Origin: Burkholderia pyrrocinia
Lineage (GTDB): Bacteria; Pseudomonadota; Gammaproteobacteria; Burkholderiales; Burkholderiaceae
Assembly (NCBI RefSeq): GCF_022809715.1
Contig: NZ_CP094461.1
Coordinates: 1 to 64,000 of the forward strand
DNA: 64,000 bases
Direction: 5' to 3'
Positions 21,931-34,387 of the stretch are shown here, one piece after another. The number at the start of each line of letters is the position of its first letter. Within the stretch, counting starts at the first letter, position 1. Position numbers and translations under genes: made by a program. Under the pieces are notes generated by a model that had not been told where the DNA came from, did no database searches, and saw only the letters and a list, made by a program, of their open reading frames with translations.

Positions 21931-23598
21931 TCAGGGTTGAGCGGCCTTCTCGGCTTCCATCTTGCGCAACACGAAGCGCTGGATCTTGCCGCTCGGGGTT
22001 TTCGGCAGCGCGTCGACGAAGTCGATCGCGCGAGGATAGGCGTGGGCGGACAGCCGCCGCTTCACGTGCTGGCTCAGTTCCTCGGCCAGCGCCGACGTGC
22101 CGTCGAAGCCCTTCGACAGCACGACGAACGCCTTGACGATCTCCGTGCGCTCCGGATCCGGCACGCCGATCACGGCGGCTTCGCTGACGGCAGGATGCTC
22201 GATCAGCGCGCTTTCCACGTCGAACGGGCCGATCCGGTAGCCGGACGACGTGATCACGTCGTCCGCGCGACCGATGAAGCTCACGGTGCCGTCCGGCTCC
22301 AGCTCGACGTTGTCGCCGGTCCGGTAGTAGCCGTCCGCGATCGCCGGCGTGTCCTGCTGCCAGTAGCCGTGGAACCACAGCAGCGGCGAGCGCGCGATGT
22401 CGATCGCAAGGTTGCCCGGCTCGCCGGGGCCGAGCTCGCGGCTCGCTTCGTCGAGTACCGCGACGCGATAGCCGGGCATCGCCAGGCCGGCCGAGCCGGC
22501 ATGCACGACGTGCGCGAGGCCGTGATGATTGTTCACGACCATCCCGAGTTCGGTCTGGCCGTAATGATCGTAGATCGGCGCGCCGAGCGCCGCGTCGAAC
22601 CAGCGCACGACTTCCGGATTCAGCGGCTCGCCCGCGCTGCTGACCACGCGCAGCTTGCCCTTCACGCGCGCCGCTGCTTCCGTACCGGCTGCCATCAGCA
22701 TCCGGTACGCGGTCGGCGAGCCGGCGAGGCTCGTGATGCCTAGCCGTTCGATCACGTCGTACGTGCTGTCGACCGTGAAGCCGCCCTCGTAGAGCGTCGT
22801 CGCGTGGCCCAGCAACAGCGGGCCCGTGATTGCGTAATAGAGGCCGTACGCCCAGCCCGGATCGGCGATGTTCCAGAACCGGTCGCCTTCGCGCAGGTCG
22901 ACCGCGTCGCGCATGTACGCGCCGAACGCGAGCAGCGCGCGCAGCGGCACCGGCACGCCCTTCGGCAAACCCGTCGTGCCCGACGTCGACATCATCATGA
23001 ACAGGTCCGTGCCCTTGCGCAGCACCGGCTCGAACGTGTCGGGCTGCGCGTCGAGCGCCGCGCGGAAATCGATGTCGCGTTCAGGCAGCGACTCGCCCGG
23101 CACGCGTACCGTCGCAACCGGCGGGCAATCGGCGATCTCGTCGAGCTTGGCGCGATTCGCGACGTTGGTCACGACCAGGCGCGCGTCGCTCATCCGCAGG
23201 CGGTGCTCGATCGCCTTCGGGCCGAACGCGGTGAACAGCGGCTGATAGACGGCGCCCGCGCGCCACGTGCCGAGGATCGTCGCGACGAGCTCGGGCGTGC
23301 GCGGCAACAGGCCGGCCACCACGTCGCCCGGCTTCACGCCTTGCGCGACCAGCAGGTTCGCCACGCGTGCCGACAGCGCCCGCATCTGCGCGAACGTGAA
23401 GCGGCGGTGCTGCCCGCCCGCATCGATCCAGTCGAGCGCGATCGCGTCCGCCGATGCGTGCCGGTCGCAGCATTCGACACATGCGTTCAGGCCGCGCTCC
23501 AGGTCGCCGTGCAGATGCGCGGCGGCGGTCTCGATACTGAACCGGGCCACGGCGTCGGCGTAGGCCGGCACCGCCCGGGCGGTTGCTCCATCAGGCAT
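21931..23598 (-). CDS. AMP-forming acyl-CoA synthetase
   Basis: This 555-residue ANL-family ligase has the ATP-binding [14 protein letters not shown], the DHYGQTE motif, YYRTGD and the C-terminal catalytic lysine in [11 protein letters not shown]. It resembles acetyl-CoA synthetase-like and medium-chain acid ligases. As first gene of the operon it should activate the acid later processed by the dehydrogenase and thiolase. The start is preceded by GGAGACAC 4-11 bp upstream. Confidence 0.9.
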   Translation of the reverse strand: MPDGATARAVPAYADAVARFSIETAAAHLHGDLERGLNACVECCDRHASADAIALDWIDAGGQHRRFTFAQMRALSARVANLLVAQGVKPGDVVAGLLPRTPELVATILGTWRAGAVYQPLFTAFGPKAIEHRLRMSDARLVVTNVANRAKLDEIADCPPVATVRVPGESLPERDIDFRAALDAQPDTFEPVLRKGTDLFMMMSTSGTTGLPKGVPVPLRALLAFGAYMRDAVDLREGDRFWNIADPGWAYGLYYAITGPLLLGHATTLYEGGFTVDSTYDVIERLGITSLAGSPTAYRMLMAAGTEAAARVKGKLRVVSSAGEPLNPEVVRWFDAALGAPIYDHYGQTELGMVVNNHHGLAHVVHAGSAGLAMPGYRVAVLDEASRELGPGEPGNLAIDIARSPLLWFHGYWQQDTPAIADGYYRTGDNVELEPDGTVSFIGRADDVITSSGYRIGPFDVESALIEHPAVSEAAVIGVPDPERTEIVKAFVVLSKGFDGTSALAEELSQHVKRRLSAHAYPRAIDFVDALPKTPSGKIQRFVLRKMEAEKAAQP

Positions 23599-23742
23599 GC
23601 GTGTCTCCTGTGCGTTATGACCGCCGTCGAGCCAGCGGCGCGACGGGGATACATCGATAGTAGACAGCCGTCACATTGCAATCAATGACAAACAGAATCT
23701 AGAATCGTGATCGCTTTTGCCATGTCGGGAGGACACAGGAAA

Positions 23743-24747
23743 ATGGGGCCGCAGATGATTTCGCCGGATTTCGTCGACGACGCGCTCGCGTGCCTGCGCC
23801 GGCAACGCATCGCGACGGCGCCCGTGCTGCGCGCCGCGGGCCTGCCGGCCATCGTGTGCGAGCCCGTCACGCCGCAACAATACGGCCGCCTGTGGCTCGC
23901 GATCGCCGGCACGATCGACGACGAATTCTTCGGGCTCGCCGCGCGCCCGATGCGGCAAGGCAGCTTCAAGCTGCTGTGCCACGCGGTGCTGCACGCCGGC
24001 ACGCTCGACAAGGCGCTGCGGCGGGCGCTGCAGTTCCTGCGCGTGGTGCTCGACGAGCCGCACGGCGAGCTCGTCGTGGCCGACGGGCAGGCGCAGATCG
24101 TGCTGACGCAATCGGGCGCGCCGTATCCGGCATTCGCGTACCGGACGTTCTGGCTGATCCTGCTCGGCGTCGCGTGCTGGCTGACCGGCCGGCGCATCCC
24201 GCTGCAGCGCATCGATTTCGCGTGCCCGAGCCCCGACCAGCGCAGCGACTATCAGCAGTTCTTCGGCGTGCCCGTGCATTTCGACCGCCCCGACAGCCGG
24301 CTCGCGTTCAACGCCGCCTATCTCGCACTGCCGACGATCCGCTCCGCGCAGGCGCTGAAGACTTTCCTGCGCGGAGCGCCCGGCAACCTGCTGGTCCGCT
24401 ACCGGCACGACACGGGCTGGGTTGCGAAGACGCGCGCGCACCTGAAGGCGCTGCCCGCCGCCGAGTGGCCCGACTTCGATTCGCTGGCTGTGCGCCTCGG
24501 CACGACGCCCGCGACGCTGCGGCGGCGTTTGCGCAGCGAAGGGCAAAGCTTCGCTGCGATCAAGGACGAGTTGCGCGGCGCGCTGGCCCAGTCGCTGCTG
24601 CGCGGGCACGCGCTCAGCGTCGCGGAGATCGCGGCCGAGCTCGGCTTCACCGAGCCGAGCGCATTTCATCGCGCATTCCGCAAATGGACGGGCACGAGCC
24701 CCGGCGCGTTCCGGCGCGACGTGCATGCGGCGAATCCGGAACCTTGA
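23743..24747 (+). CDS. AraC-family transcriptional regulator
   Basis: The chosen start (MGPQMISPDF) has GGAGG 10 bp upstream; an ATG 36 bp earlier lacks a site. The 334 residues have an N-terminal arabinose-binding-like domain of the type in OruR/ArgR-like AraC proteins (LLCHAVLHAGTLDKALRRAL) and a C-terminal double helix-turn-helix (about residues 240-330, SVAEIAAELGFTEPSAFHRAF and WTGTSPGAFR). It is divergent from the acyl-CoA synthetase operon with a 144-bp gap, so it likely controls that operon. Confidence 0.88.
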   Translation: MGPQMISPDFVDDALACLRRQRIATAPVLRAAGLPAIVCEPVTPQQYGRLWLAIAGTIDDEFFGLAARPMRQGSFKLLCHAVLHAGTLDKALRRALQFLRVVLDEPHGELVVADGQAQIVLTQSGAPYPAFAYRTFWLILLGVACWLTGRRIPLQRIDFACPSPDQRSDYQQFFGVPVHFDRPDSRLAFNAAYLALPTIRSAQALKTFLRGAPGNLLVRYRHDTGWVAKTRAHLKALPAAEWPDFDSLAVRLGTTPATLRRRLRSEGQSFAAIKDELRGALAQSLLRGHALSVAEIAAELGFTEPSAFHRAFRKWTGTSPGAFRRDVHAANPEP

Positions 24748-25137
24748 ATCGCACGCCGAGGAGGCGGGTCGTACGTAGCGGATACGGATATCCCGCCACA
24801 CCACGCTGATACGATGCGAACCTCTTGCTGCCATCCGCGACCGATACGCGACGGCAAACGACCGACAAACCACCACCGCCCCCGTGCCGATGCTAGGTTA
24901 TTTCTATTCATTCGGCCGTCATGCAGTGGGTGCTCCAGCTGCTTCACGATCCCTGTGCCGTTTGTTTGGGTTTGTTTGGGTTTGTTTGGGTTCGTTTGCG
25001 TTTGACCGCATCGGTCGCCGGCATCGGCATTCCGGTGCGATGCACCGCGCAACTGCCCGCGGCGCTGCCCGGCGCGACATTGCGCCCCGGTCCTTCCGGC
25101 CACATACTGGTCAGCCCGCGCGAACAAGATTGCGTCG
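24748..25137. other. gene-free gap with a decamer repeat
   Basis: No gene is supported here. The only structure is the TTTGTTTGGG repeat listed separately. Base composition dips near it. Confidence 0.5.
24961..24990 (+). repeat. three tandem TTTGTTTGGG decamers
   Basis: Three exact head-to-tail copies, with a fourth degenerate copy up to about 25005. On the other strand the unit reads CCCAAACAAA. It may be a slippage tract; it is about 140 bp before the next gene. Confidence 0.8.
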
Positions 25138-25737
25138 ATGGTGAGTGTCGATCAGGGTGCCGCATCGTTCTTTGGCGTTATCGGAACTGCCGTGTCTTTG
25201 CTGGCAGCGATTCCGTACGCGCTCGCGATCTACCGGCGCACCGTTCGTCCGCATCTGTTCACGTGGCTCGTGTGGTCGGTCGTCACGGCGATCGCGGCCG
25301 CCGGCCAGTTCGTCGCGGGTGCGGGGCCCTCCGCGTGGTGCACGGCGGCGATTGCCGTCACGTGCTTCCTGACGTTGGTCGCCAGCATTTTTCGCGGCGA
25401 ACGCGGCTGGACCGGCATCGACTGGTTTTTCCTGTGCGCAGCCCTTTCGGCCATTCCGCTCTGGATGCTAACCGACGATCCGACGGTCTCGATCTGCCTG
25501 GTCACGCTGATCGAGCTTGCCGGTCTCGGCCCGACCGTCCGCAAGACGATCCGCGATCCGTGGAGCGAGAGCCTCGCGTATTTCGCGCTGTGCGTGCTCA
25601 AGTACGCGCTGGCGTTGCTGGCACTGAGCACGTGGAGTATTGCGGTCGCGTTCTATCCGGCCGTCAACATCATCGCGTCGATCGGCATCTGCCTGATCAT
25701 GCTGGTTCGACGTCAATCGCTGTCGAACGCGCGGTAG
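25138..25737 (+). CDS. small integral membrane protein, function unknown
   Basis: The 199-residue product is almost entirely membrane-spanning, with about seven hydrophobic segments. The first part (AAIPYALAIYRRTVRPHLFTWLVWS) recalls the PQ-loop/SWEET repeat, in which a Pro near a charged turn precedes a TW motif. I do not recognise a specific family, and no neighbour suggests a role. The start (MVSVDQGAAS) is the first ATG of the frame and has a weak upstream site. Confidence 0.65.
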   Translation: MVSVDQGAASFFGVIGTAVSLLAAIPYALAIYRRTVRPHLFTWLVWSVVTAIAAAGQFVAGAGPSAWCTAAIAVTCFLTLVASIFRGERGWTGIDWFFLCAALSAIPLWMLTDDPTVSICLVTLIELAGLGPTVRKTIRDPWSESLAYFALCVLKYALALLALSTWSIAVAFYPAVNIIASIGICLIMLVRRQSLSNAR

Positions 25738-25841
25738 GCTCTTGCCGTCGCCGCAGTGTTTGGAACGCGTTGCGTGCTGCAACAGGTCACCGCCGATGAG
25801 CGGAACCACAAACACCTTCAGAAATGGTGAGAAGTCCCGAT

Positions 25842-26213
25842 ATGGATGCAATCCGTACAATCGTCGAACCCTACGAAGCCGCGCTTCGGGCTGCGATGCT
25901 GGCCAACGATGTCGACGCGCTCGATGCGTTGCTGGACGACGATCTGGTGTTCACCGTTCCGACCGGCCAGGTCATCTCGAAGGAGGACGATCTGTCCACG
26001 CATCGCGCGAAGCTGCTACGTCTCGACAGACTCGATTTCCTCGAAACGCGGGCATGCGAGATCGGCGAGATGATCCTGACCACGACGAAGGCGACACTTG
26101 CCGGCCGTTTTGACGGCGCTGCGTTCGACGGCACATTTGCCTATACGCGCCTGTGGCGTCGATCGGGCGCCGGCTGGCGCGTCGTCGCCGGGCATGCGTC
26201 GCAAATCATGTAA
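25842..26213 (+). CDS. NTF2-like (DUF4440-type) protein
   Basis: A 123-residue SnoaL/NTF2-fold protein: N-terminal helix pair (VEPYEAALRAAMLANDVDAL), then DLVFTVPTGQVISKEDDL and a strand-rich C-terminus ending in YTRLWRRSGAGWRVVAGHAS, the standard nuclear transport factor 2 pattern. I prefer the start MDAIRTIVE with GAGAAG 8 bp upstream over the ATG 18 bp earlier. Such proteins bind small molecules or act as small enzymes; the ligand is unknown. It stands alone between the membrane protein and the rRNA operon. Confidence 0.7.
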   Translation: MDAIRTIVEPYEAALRAAMLANDVDALDALLDDDLVFTVPTGQVISKEDDLSTHRAKLLRLDRLDFLETRACEIGEMILTTTKATLAGRFDGAAFDGTFAYTRLWRRSGAGWRVVAGHASQIM

Positions 26214-26375
26214 CCATCGCCAGATGGGAGAGGGAGGCGAAATAGCTCACCGTATCGCGCTCGAGAGAACCGAAGTGACCGAGACCGACGGTCGTGAGCA
26301 GGATTGCCGTTGATGCGATGACGGAGCATGCAATCCATTGCCCGACCGCCCCCGCATTTCCGCCGCTGAAATGCA

Positions 26376-26405
26376 AAAACCCCCGCCTTTACGGGCGGGG
26401 GTTCT
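26376..26405 (-). terminator. rRNA operon terminator
   Basis: AACCCCCGCC and GGCGGGGGTT form a 10-bp stem with the loop CGTAAA, followed by TTTTTGCAT on the minus strand. It lies 12 bp past the 5S gene. Confidence 0.9.
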
Positions 26406-26417
26406 TGGCTTAGGGAG

Positions 26418-26530
26418 CCTGACGATTACCTACTTTCACACGGGAATCCGCACTATCATCGGCGTAGAGTCGTTTCACGGTCCTGTTCGGGATGGGAAGG
26501 GGTGGGACCGACTCGCTATGGTCATCAGGC
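26418..26530 (-). rRNA. rrf: 5S ribosomal RNA
   Basis: The minus strand reads TGCCTGATGACCATAGCGAG at the start, has the CCCATCCCGAACAGG core and ends GGTAATCGTCAGGC. The two ends pair. Length about 113 nt. It is the last gene of the rRNA operon. Ends are estimated to within a few bases. Confidence 0.93.
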
Positions 26531-26649
26531 AAAGAGGGTTGTCGCGCTGCTTCGCAACGCGACCAATCGGGAAGAAGCAGTAATTTTGGGGTTGTGCGTA
26601 TCAGCACATCGCGGTCATTCAACCGCTGTCTGTAAAACAGACTTGTTAT

Positions 26650-29528
<2,879 letters not shown>

Positions 29529-29710
29529 CTATAACGAGTCTGTCTCGTCGACAGTCGTTACAGGTTGAGTTCTCGCGTTGTGCCGTATTCCAATTGAGTC
29601 AAACATAGAGTTCGAATCATCTTGAGATACATCGATACAATCACAACCCGGATAACTTTCACGTCCATCTCAAGACGCTTCCGCTATCCAAATTACTTAC
29701 TTCTTCCAGA

Positions 29711-29722
29711 TTGTTAAAGAAC
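29711..29722 (-). promoter_or_regulatory. boxA antitermination site in the 16S-23S spacer
   Basis: GTTCTTTAACAA on the minus strand matches the rRNA boxA element (TGCTCTTTAACA) and lies between tRNA-Ala and 23S, where antitermination sites are expected. Confidence 0.75.
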
Positions 29723-29809
29723 GACAGCCGATACCTACTACATATCACTCTGACTGGCTCAATCGCCAATGACAAAGTTCGACTACGTCGAACGCTTGTC
29801 ATTGAAGAT

Positions 29810-29885
29810 TGGTGGAGGCAGACGGGATCGAACCGACGACCCCCTGCTTGCAAAGCAGGTGCTCTCCCAGCTGAGCTATGCCCCC
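29810..29885 (-). tRNA. tRNA-Ala (TGC)
   Basis: A 76-nt tRNA with encoded CCA. It begins GGGGGCATAGCTCAGCTGGG and has the anticodon loop CTTTGCAAG (anticodon TGC) and the T arm GGTTCGATCC. It sits in the 16S-23S spacer as in most proteobacterial operons. Confidence 0.97.
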
Positions 29886-29973
29886 ATATGTACAGAGAAC
29901 CTCAGGTGTGAGCCGGTCGGCTTGGGGTACTCGTAAGCGCCAAAGCGCTAACGATCACCGACACGTCAGACAA

Positions 29974-30049
29974 TGGTGGGTCTGGTTGGATTCGAACCAA
30001 CGACCCCGCCTTATCAAGACGGTGCTCTAACCGACTGAGCTACAGACCC
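29974..30049 (-). tRNA. tRNA-Ile (GAT)
   Basis: A tRNA with encoded CCA that begins GGGTCTGTAGCTCAGTCGG, with the anticodon loop CTTGATAAG (anticodon GAT) and the T arm GGTTCGAATCC. It is the first tRNA after 16S. Confidence 0.97.
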
Positions 30050-30108
30050 TGAGTCTGTCTTTAATTTACAGCCGATAAGCGTGAGCGCTCAACTTTGCGA
30101 GAAGCTCT

Positions 30109-31645
<1,537 letters not shown>

Positions 31646-31810
31646 CCTGTTACTGTTTTCGGTTCGGTTAAGAACCGGTCGCTCACTCAAAGCTGACAGG
31701 TATATGAATTGCTTCATAAACCTGACTTACTTTAGTGTGAGACTCTTGATACTTTCGCTTTCTGATCCGAGGATCAGCTCGCTGCCATCAAGCGCCCACA
31801 CTTATCGGCT

Positions 31811-31827
31811 GTTAATTTTTAAAGAGC
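31811..31827 (-). promoter_or_regulatory. leader boxA of the rRNA operon
   Basis: GCTCTTTAAAAATTAAC on the minus strand lies about 170 bp before 16S, the position and sequence of the leader boxA that loads the antitermination complex. Confidence 0.75.
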
Positions 31828-31888
31828 GTTTCTGCGAGGAACTTCGCGTTTCTCAGCAGCGCTGCGTTTTCAGCAGCAGAGAAGCGAA

Positions 31889-31917
31889 ATTATGAACCGT
31901 GTTTCGCAGCTCGTCAA
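31889..31917 (-). promoter_or_regulatory. rRNA operon promoter, proximal
   Basis: TTGACG, 17 bp, CATAAT on the minus strand. An A-rich stretch (TTAAAAAGTTG) lies directly upstream like an UP element. It is about 240 bp before 16S and upstream of boxA, a typical rRNA promoter layout. Confidence 0.75.
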
Positions 31918-32048
31918 CAACTTTTTAACTGCTTCGTTGCGACTGCGGGGTTCATCTTCGTGTGCTGCTCGGGCTCGCTACCACCAACCCCACAACAGCA
32001 TTGCTTCCCTCTCCCGCGCCGCGTTTCCGTTAGCGCGAAAGAGGCGTG

Positions 32049-32077
32049 ATTCTATGCACCCCGCACCCTTCGCGCAA
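32049..32077 (-). promoter_or_regulatory. rRNA operon promoter candidate, distal
   Basis: TTGCGC, 17 bp, TAGAAT on the minus strand, 160 bp upstream of the proximal promoter. The tandem arrangement resembles P1/P2 of other rRNA operons. The -35 match is weaker. Confidence 0.45.
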
Positions 32078-32100
32078 GCCCCTTTGTGAAATTATTTTGA

Positions 32101-32130
32101 AAAAGCCACCGTGCGCTATCGCGCACGGTG
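32101..32130 (-). terminator. strong hairpin terminator upstream of the rRNA operon
   Basis: CACCGTGCGC and GCGCACGGTG form a perfect 10-bp stem with a 4-base loop. On the minus strand it is followed by GGCTTTTTC. It ends whatever is transcribed leftward into it, best candidate the short ORF at 32155-32331, and insulates the rRNA promoters. Confidence 0.85.
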
Positions 32131-32154
32131 ACTTGGGGCTCGACGGGCCGGGCA

Positions 32155-32331
32155 TCACAGCGCGAGCCGCCCGCTATAGATGCGGGACAAGCCACTCTTT
32201 CTTCCTATAAATAGGAGACGAGCGGCATGACGCTCCCAAGCGCGCTCCGGGTTCACATCCCCACCAATCACCGGGCCGCCGAACACGATGTCGCACCGAC
32301 CGGCTGCAATATCGCGCGTTCGCGCCTTCAT
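32155..32331 (-). CDS. short hypothetical protein (58 aa), tentative
   Basis: The frame MKARTRDIAAGRCDIVFGGP and onward gives 58 residues, basic, ending SRIYSGRLAL. It is preceded by AGGAGG 12 bp from the ATG and followed 25 bp later by a strong terminator on the same strand, which is the main support. Between the ribosome site and the ATG lies the palindrome GGTTGCGCAACC. I do not recognise the family. It may also be untranslated RNA of a short transcript. Confidence 0.4.
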   Translation of the reverse strand: MKARTRDIAAGRCDIVFGGPVIGGDVNPERAWERHAARLLFIGRKSGLSRIYSGRLAL

Positions 32332-32332
32332 C

Positions 32333-32344
32333 GGTTGCGCAACC
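32333..32344. promoter_or_regulatory. 12-bp perfect palindrome GGTTGCGCAACC
   Basis: It lies between the divergent short ORF (minus) and the 145-residue gene (plus), partly over the translation start region of the short ORF. It could be a regulator site; no binding protein is evident. Confidence 0.4.
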
Positions 32345-32419
32345 CTCCTGCGGAACGGACAAGGAGACCTTACGCAGTCGAGTATCATGCCGCGACCGAA
32401 CCACGCACTCACATCGACG

Positions 32420-32857
32420 ATGGACAGCACCACTCAACCCGGCGACGCCGATCTTCGCGACGAATATGCAGCGCTGCGCGAGCGCGCCATCCTGCTCGAA
32501 GAACAGGCCCCGCCGCTTCTGCAACGCATCTCGGATGTATTGCCGCGGATCAGCGGCGAATCCGAACTCGCGGACGAGCATCGCGAACGGCTCATCGGCG
32601 CACGCAATGCGGCGCTGGTTTCGATCGAAAACTATCAGCAGGCGATTCCTTTCCTGCAGACGGCCGACTCGATCATCGAGCAGATGGACAAGACGCCCGA
32701 GCGCGACGAAGACATCGAGTGGCGTGAATCGCTGCTGCAGCGGCTCGACGAACTGATCGACGTCGCGGTCGTGATGATCGACGATGCGGAAGGCTACTTC
32801 GAACAGGCGCAAGCCTGCGATCTGTCCAGCGTGCCGAAATCCATCCTCGAGGATTGA
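32420..32857 (+). CDS. hypothetical acidic helical protein
   Basis: A 145-residue, strongly acidic protein predicted to be nearly all helix (LRDEYAALRERAILLEEQ, QQAIPFLQTADSIIEQMDK). I do not recognise the family. Start is uncertain: the ATG at 32387 would add 11 residues, and the only good ribosome site (AAGGAG at 32361) is 20 bp before that ATG. Codon use is like the neighbours, which supports coding. No functional hint from context. Confidence 0.65.
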   Translation: MDSTTQPGDADLRDEYAALRERAILLEEQAPPLLQRISDVLPRISGESELADEHRERLIGARNAALVSIENYQQAIPFLQTADSIIEQMDKTPERDEDIEWRESLLQRLDELIDVAVVMIDDAEGYFEQAQACDLSSVPKSILED

Positions 32858-33045
32858 GCAGTACCGCTCGGGACCGCGCGGCGCACCGGCGTCATGTCGT
32901 GTGTGCCCACGATCCCGATGCGTGCCGACAGACAATCGCTGCCTGACACCTTCGTCGTCAGGCCTGCCGCACACCTCCCGCAAAAGCTCACCTTGTCGCA
33001 ACGACAATCCTGCGATCTGCGCCCGCCCGGGGGCGCGCGTCGCAA

Positions 33046-33732
33046 CTACAACGAGTCGAGCACGATCGTCTCGCTCACGATCGGCACACGGATATATCCA
33101 CCCTCTGCATCGCCATACGCATGCGCGCTTCCATCGATGACGTATTGCGCCGTCAGCGCACACAGGGTCGCGTCTCGCGCATCGACGGATAGCAGCGTCG
33201 ACACATCGATTCCCAGTCGCTCCAGCAATTGCCGGCGCTGGTTGCGCTTCTGCTTTGCCGATGCAACCGCCTTGCCCAGCAGCGCGCAGGTAATCGCGTA
33301 CGGATAGGTTTCGAAGCTCGCGCGCCCGCCCGCATAGTGCGCGCCGGTCAGCAACGGATAGGCATCCGCGAGCGAGCGGTAGACACGCTCTCCGATGAAC
33401 ATCCAGTCGAAGAAGCCAGACGTGCTCGCGACCGCCTGCTCCCGCGACGGCGTCGGAAAGCACGAGATCCGTTCGCGCGCGAGCGCCTGCTCGGCCGCCC
33501 GGCGCCCGCTTCCCGCCCACCACAGGCTCGGCGCGTCGACGCCAACGACCATGACGTCATGGGCGAGGCACAGCGCAGGCAACGCCTCGGGCGCGATCCG
33601 CCGTTCGCGGCAAACGACCGTCGACCCGCGCAGGATCACGAGATCGCATAGCTTCCTGTCGCCCCCGACGTCGACACCCGCCACGGCAGCCGGTTGCCGT
33701 GCGGCGGATCCGACGGATCGGGCCGATCGCAT
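33046..33732 (-). CDS. DUF429 protein (predicted RNase H-like fold)
   Basis: The 228-residue protein has the DUF429 pattern: N-terminal AVAGVDVGGDRKLCDLV with an acidic residue after a strand, the central VVGVDAPSLWW and SFETYPYAITCALLG, and a late DARDATLCALTA. The acidic positions fit a ribonuclease H-like site. Biological role is not known. It starts 9 bp after the stop of the HD-hydrolase gene on the same strand, so the two form an operon. Confidence 0.75.
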   Translation of the reverse strand: MRSARSVGSAARQPAAVAGVDVGGDRKLCDLVILRGSTVVCRERRIAPEALPALCLAHDVMVVGVDAPSLWWAGSGRRAAEQALARERISCFPTPSREQAVASTSGFFDWMFIGERVYRSLADAYPLLTGAHYAGGRASFETYPYAITCALLGKAVASAKQKRNQRRQLLERLGIDVSTLLSVDARDATLCALTAQYVIDGSAHAYGDAEGGYIRVPIVSETIVLDSL

Positions 33733-33741
33733 GCGGACGCC

Positions 33742-34266
33742 TCAGTCCGCGGGCCGTGCGCCGTACGCGGCGTCGAAAATGGCCTCGAGACCGGGATGCA
33801 CGCCGCGCATCGGATCGACGACCGACTTCGCCCAGTCGAAGTACGCCTGCTTGCGCTCGAGCGGCCAGTCCGCGGGCGGATGCCGCGCGATGTCGCGCAG
33901 GTTGCAGATCTTGTCGGCCAGCTTCACGAGCTTGGCGCGCCGGCTGATGGTAGCCGCATGCTCGACCTGCAGGCGCTTGCGCTCGTCCTTCGGCAGCGAC
34001 TTGTCGTCCGTGACTTCCATTACGATGTCCGCCACGTCCTTGCCGAACAGCCGCAGCAGCTCCTGCTCGGTCGTCTCCGTATCCTCGACCGTGTCGTGCA
34101 GCACGGCCGCGACGATCACGCGTTCGTCCTCGACGCCGGCTTCGTTGGCCAGCACGTCGGCAAGCGCGATCGGATGATTGATGTACGGCGACGCTTCTTC
34201 GTCCTTGCGCCGCTGATTGCGATGCTTGTCCGCCGCGAACGCGATCGCGGCTACCAGCTTTTTCAT
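33742..34266 (-). CDS. HD-domain hydrolase, MESH1/SpoT-type
   Basis: A 174-residue stand-alone HD domain with metal ligands His31, His57/Asp58 (VLHDTVEDT) and Asp118 in KLVKLADKICNLRD. The Glu61/Asp62 pair and RxKDEEASPYINHP match the (p)ppGpp hydrolase half of SpoT and the small MESH1-like alarmone hydrolases. It lacks synthetase and regulatory domains. The ATG used (MKKLVAAIAF) has a GAGGGG stretch upstream. Hydrolysis of (p)ppGpp or NADPH is a family-based guess. Confidence 0.8.
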   Translation of the reverse strand: MKKLVAAIAFAADKHRNQRRKDEEASPYINHPIALADVLANEAGVEDERVIVAAVLHDTVEDTETTEQELLRLFGKDVADIVMEVTDDKSLPKDERKRLQVEHAATISRRAKLVKLADKICNLRDIARHPPADWPLERKQAYFDWAKSVVDPMRGVHPGLEAIFDAAYGARPAD

Positions 34267-34387
34267 GTTCCCCCCTCGTGTGGCCAGTCCCGCGACCGGC
34301 AGAACCGGCCGCGTGCATTTCGGAACCGCACATACTACCTGCTCGCGATGACCCTTCCCGTGTGCCGGCATCCCTGCGCGCCCCGCG

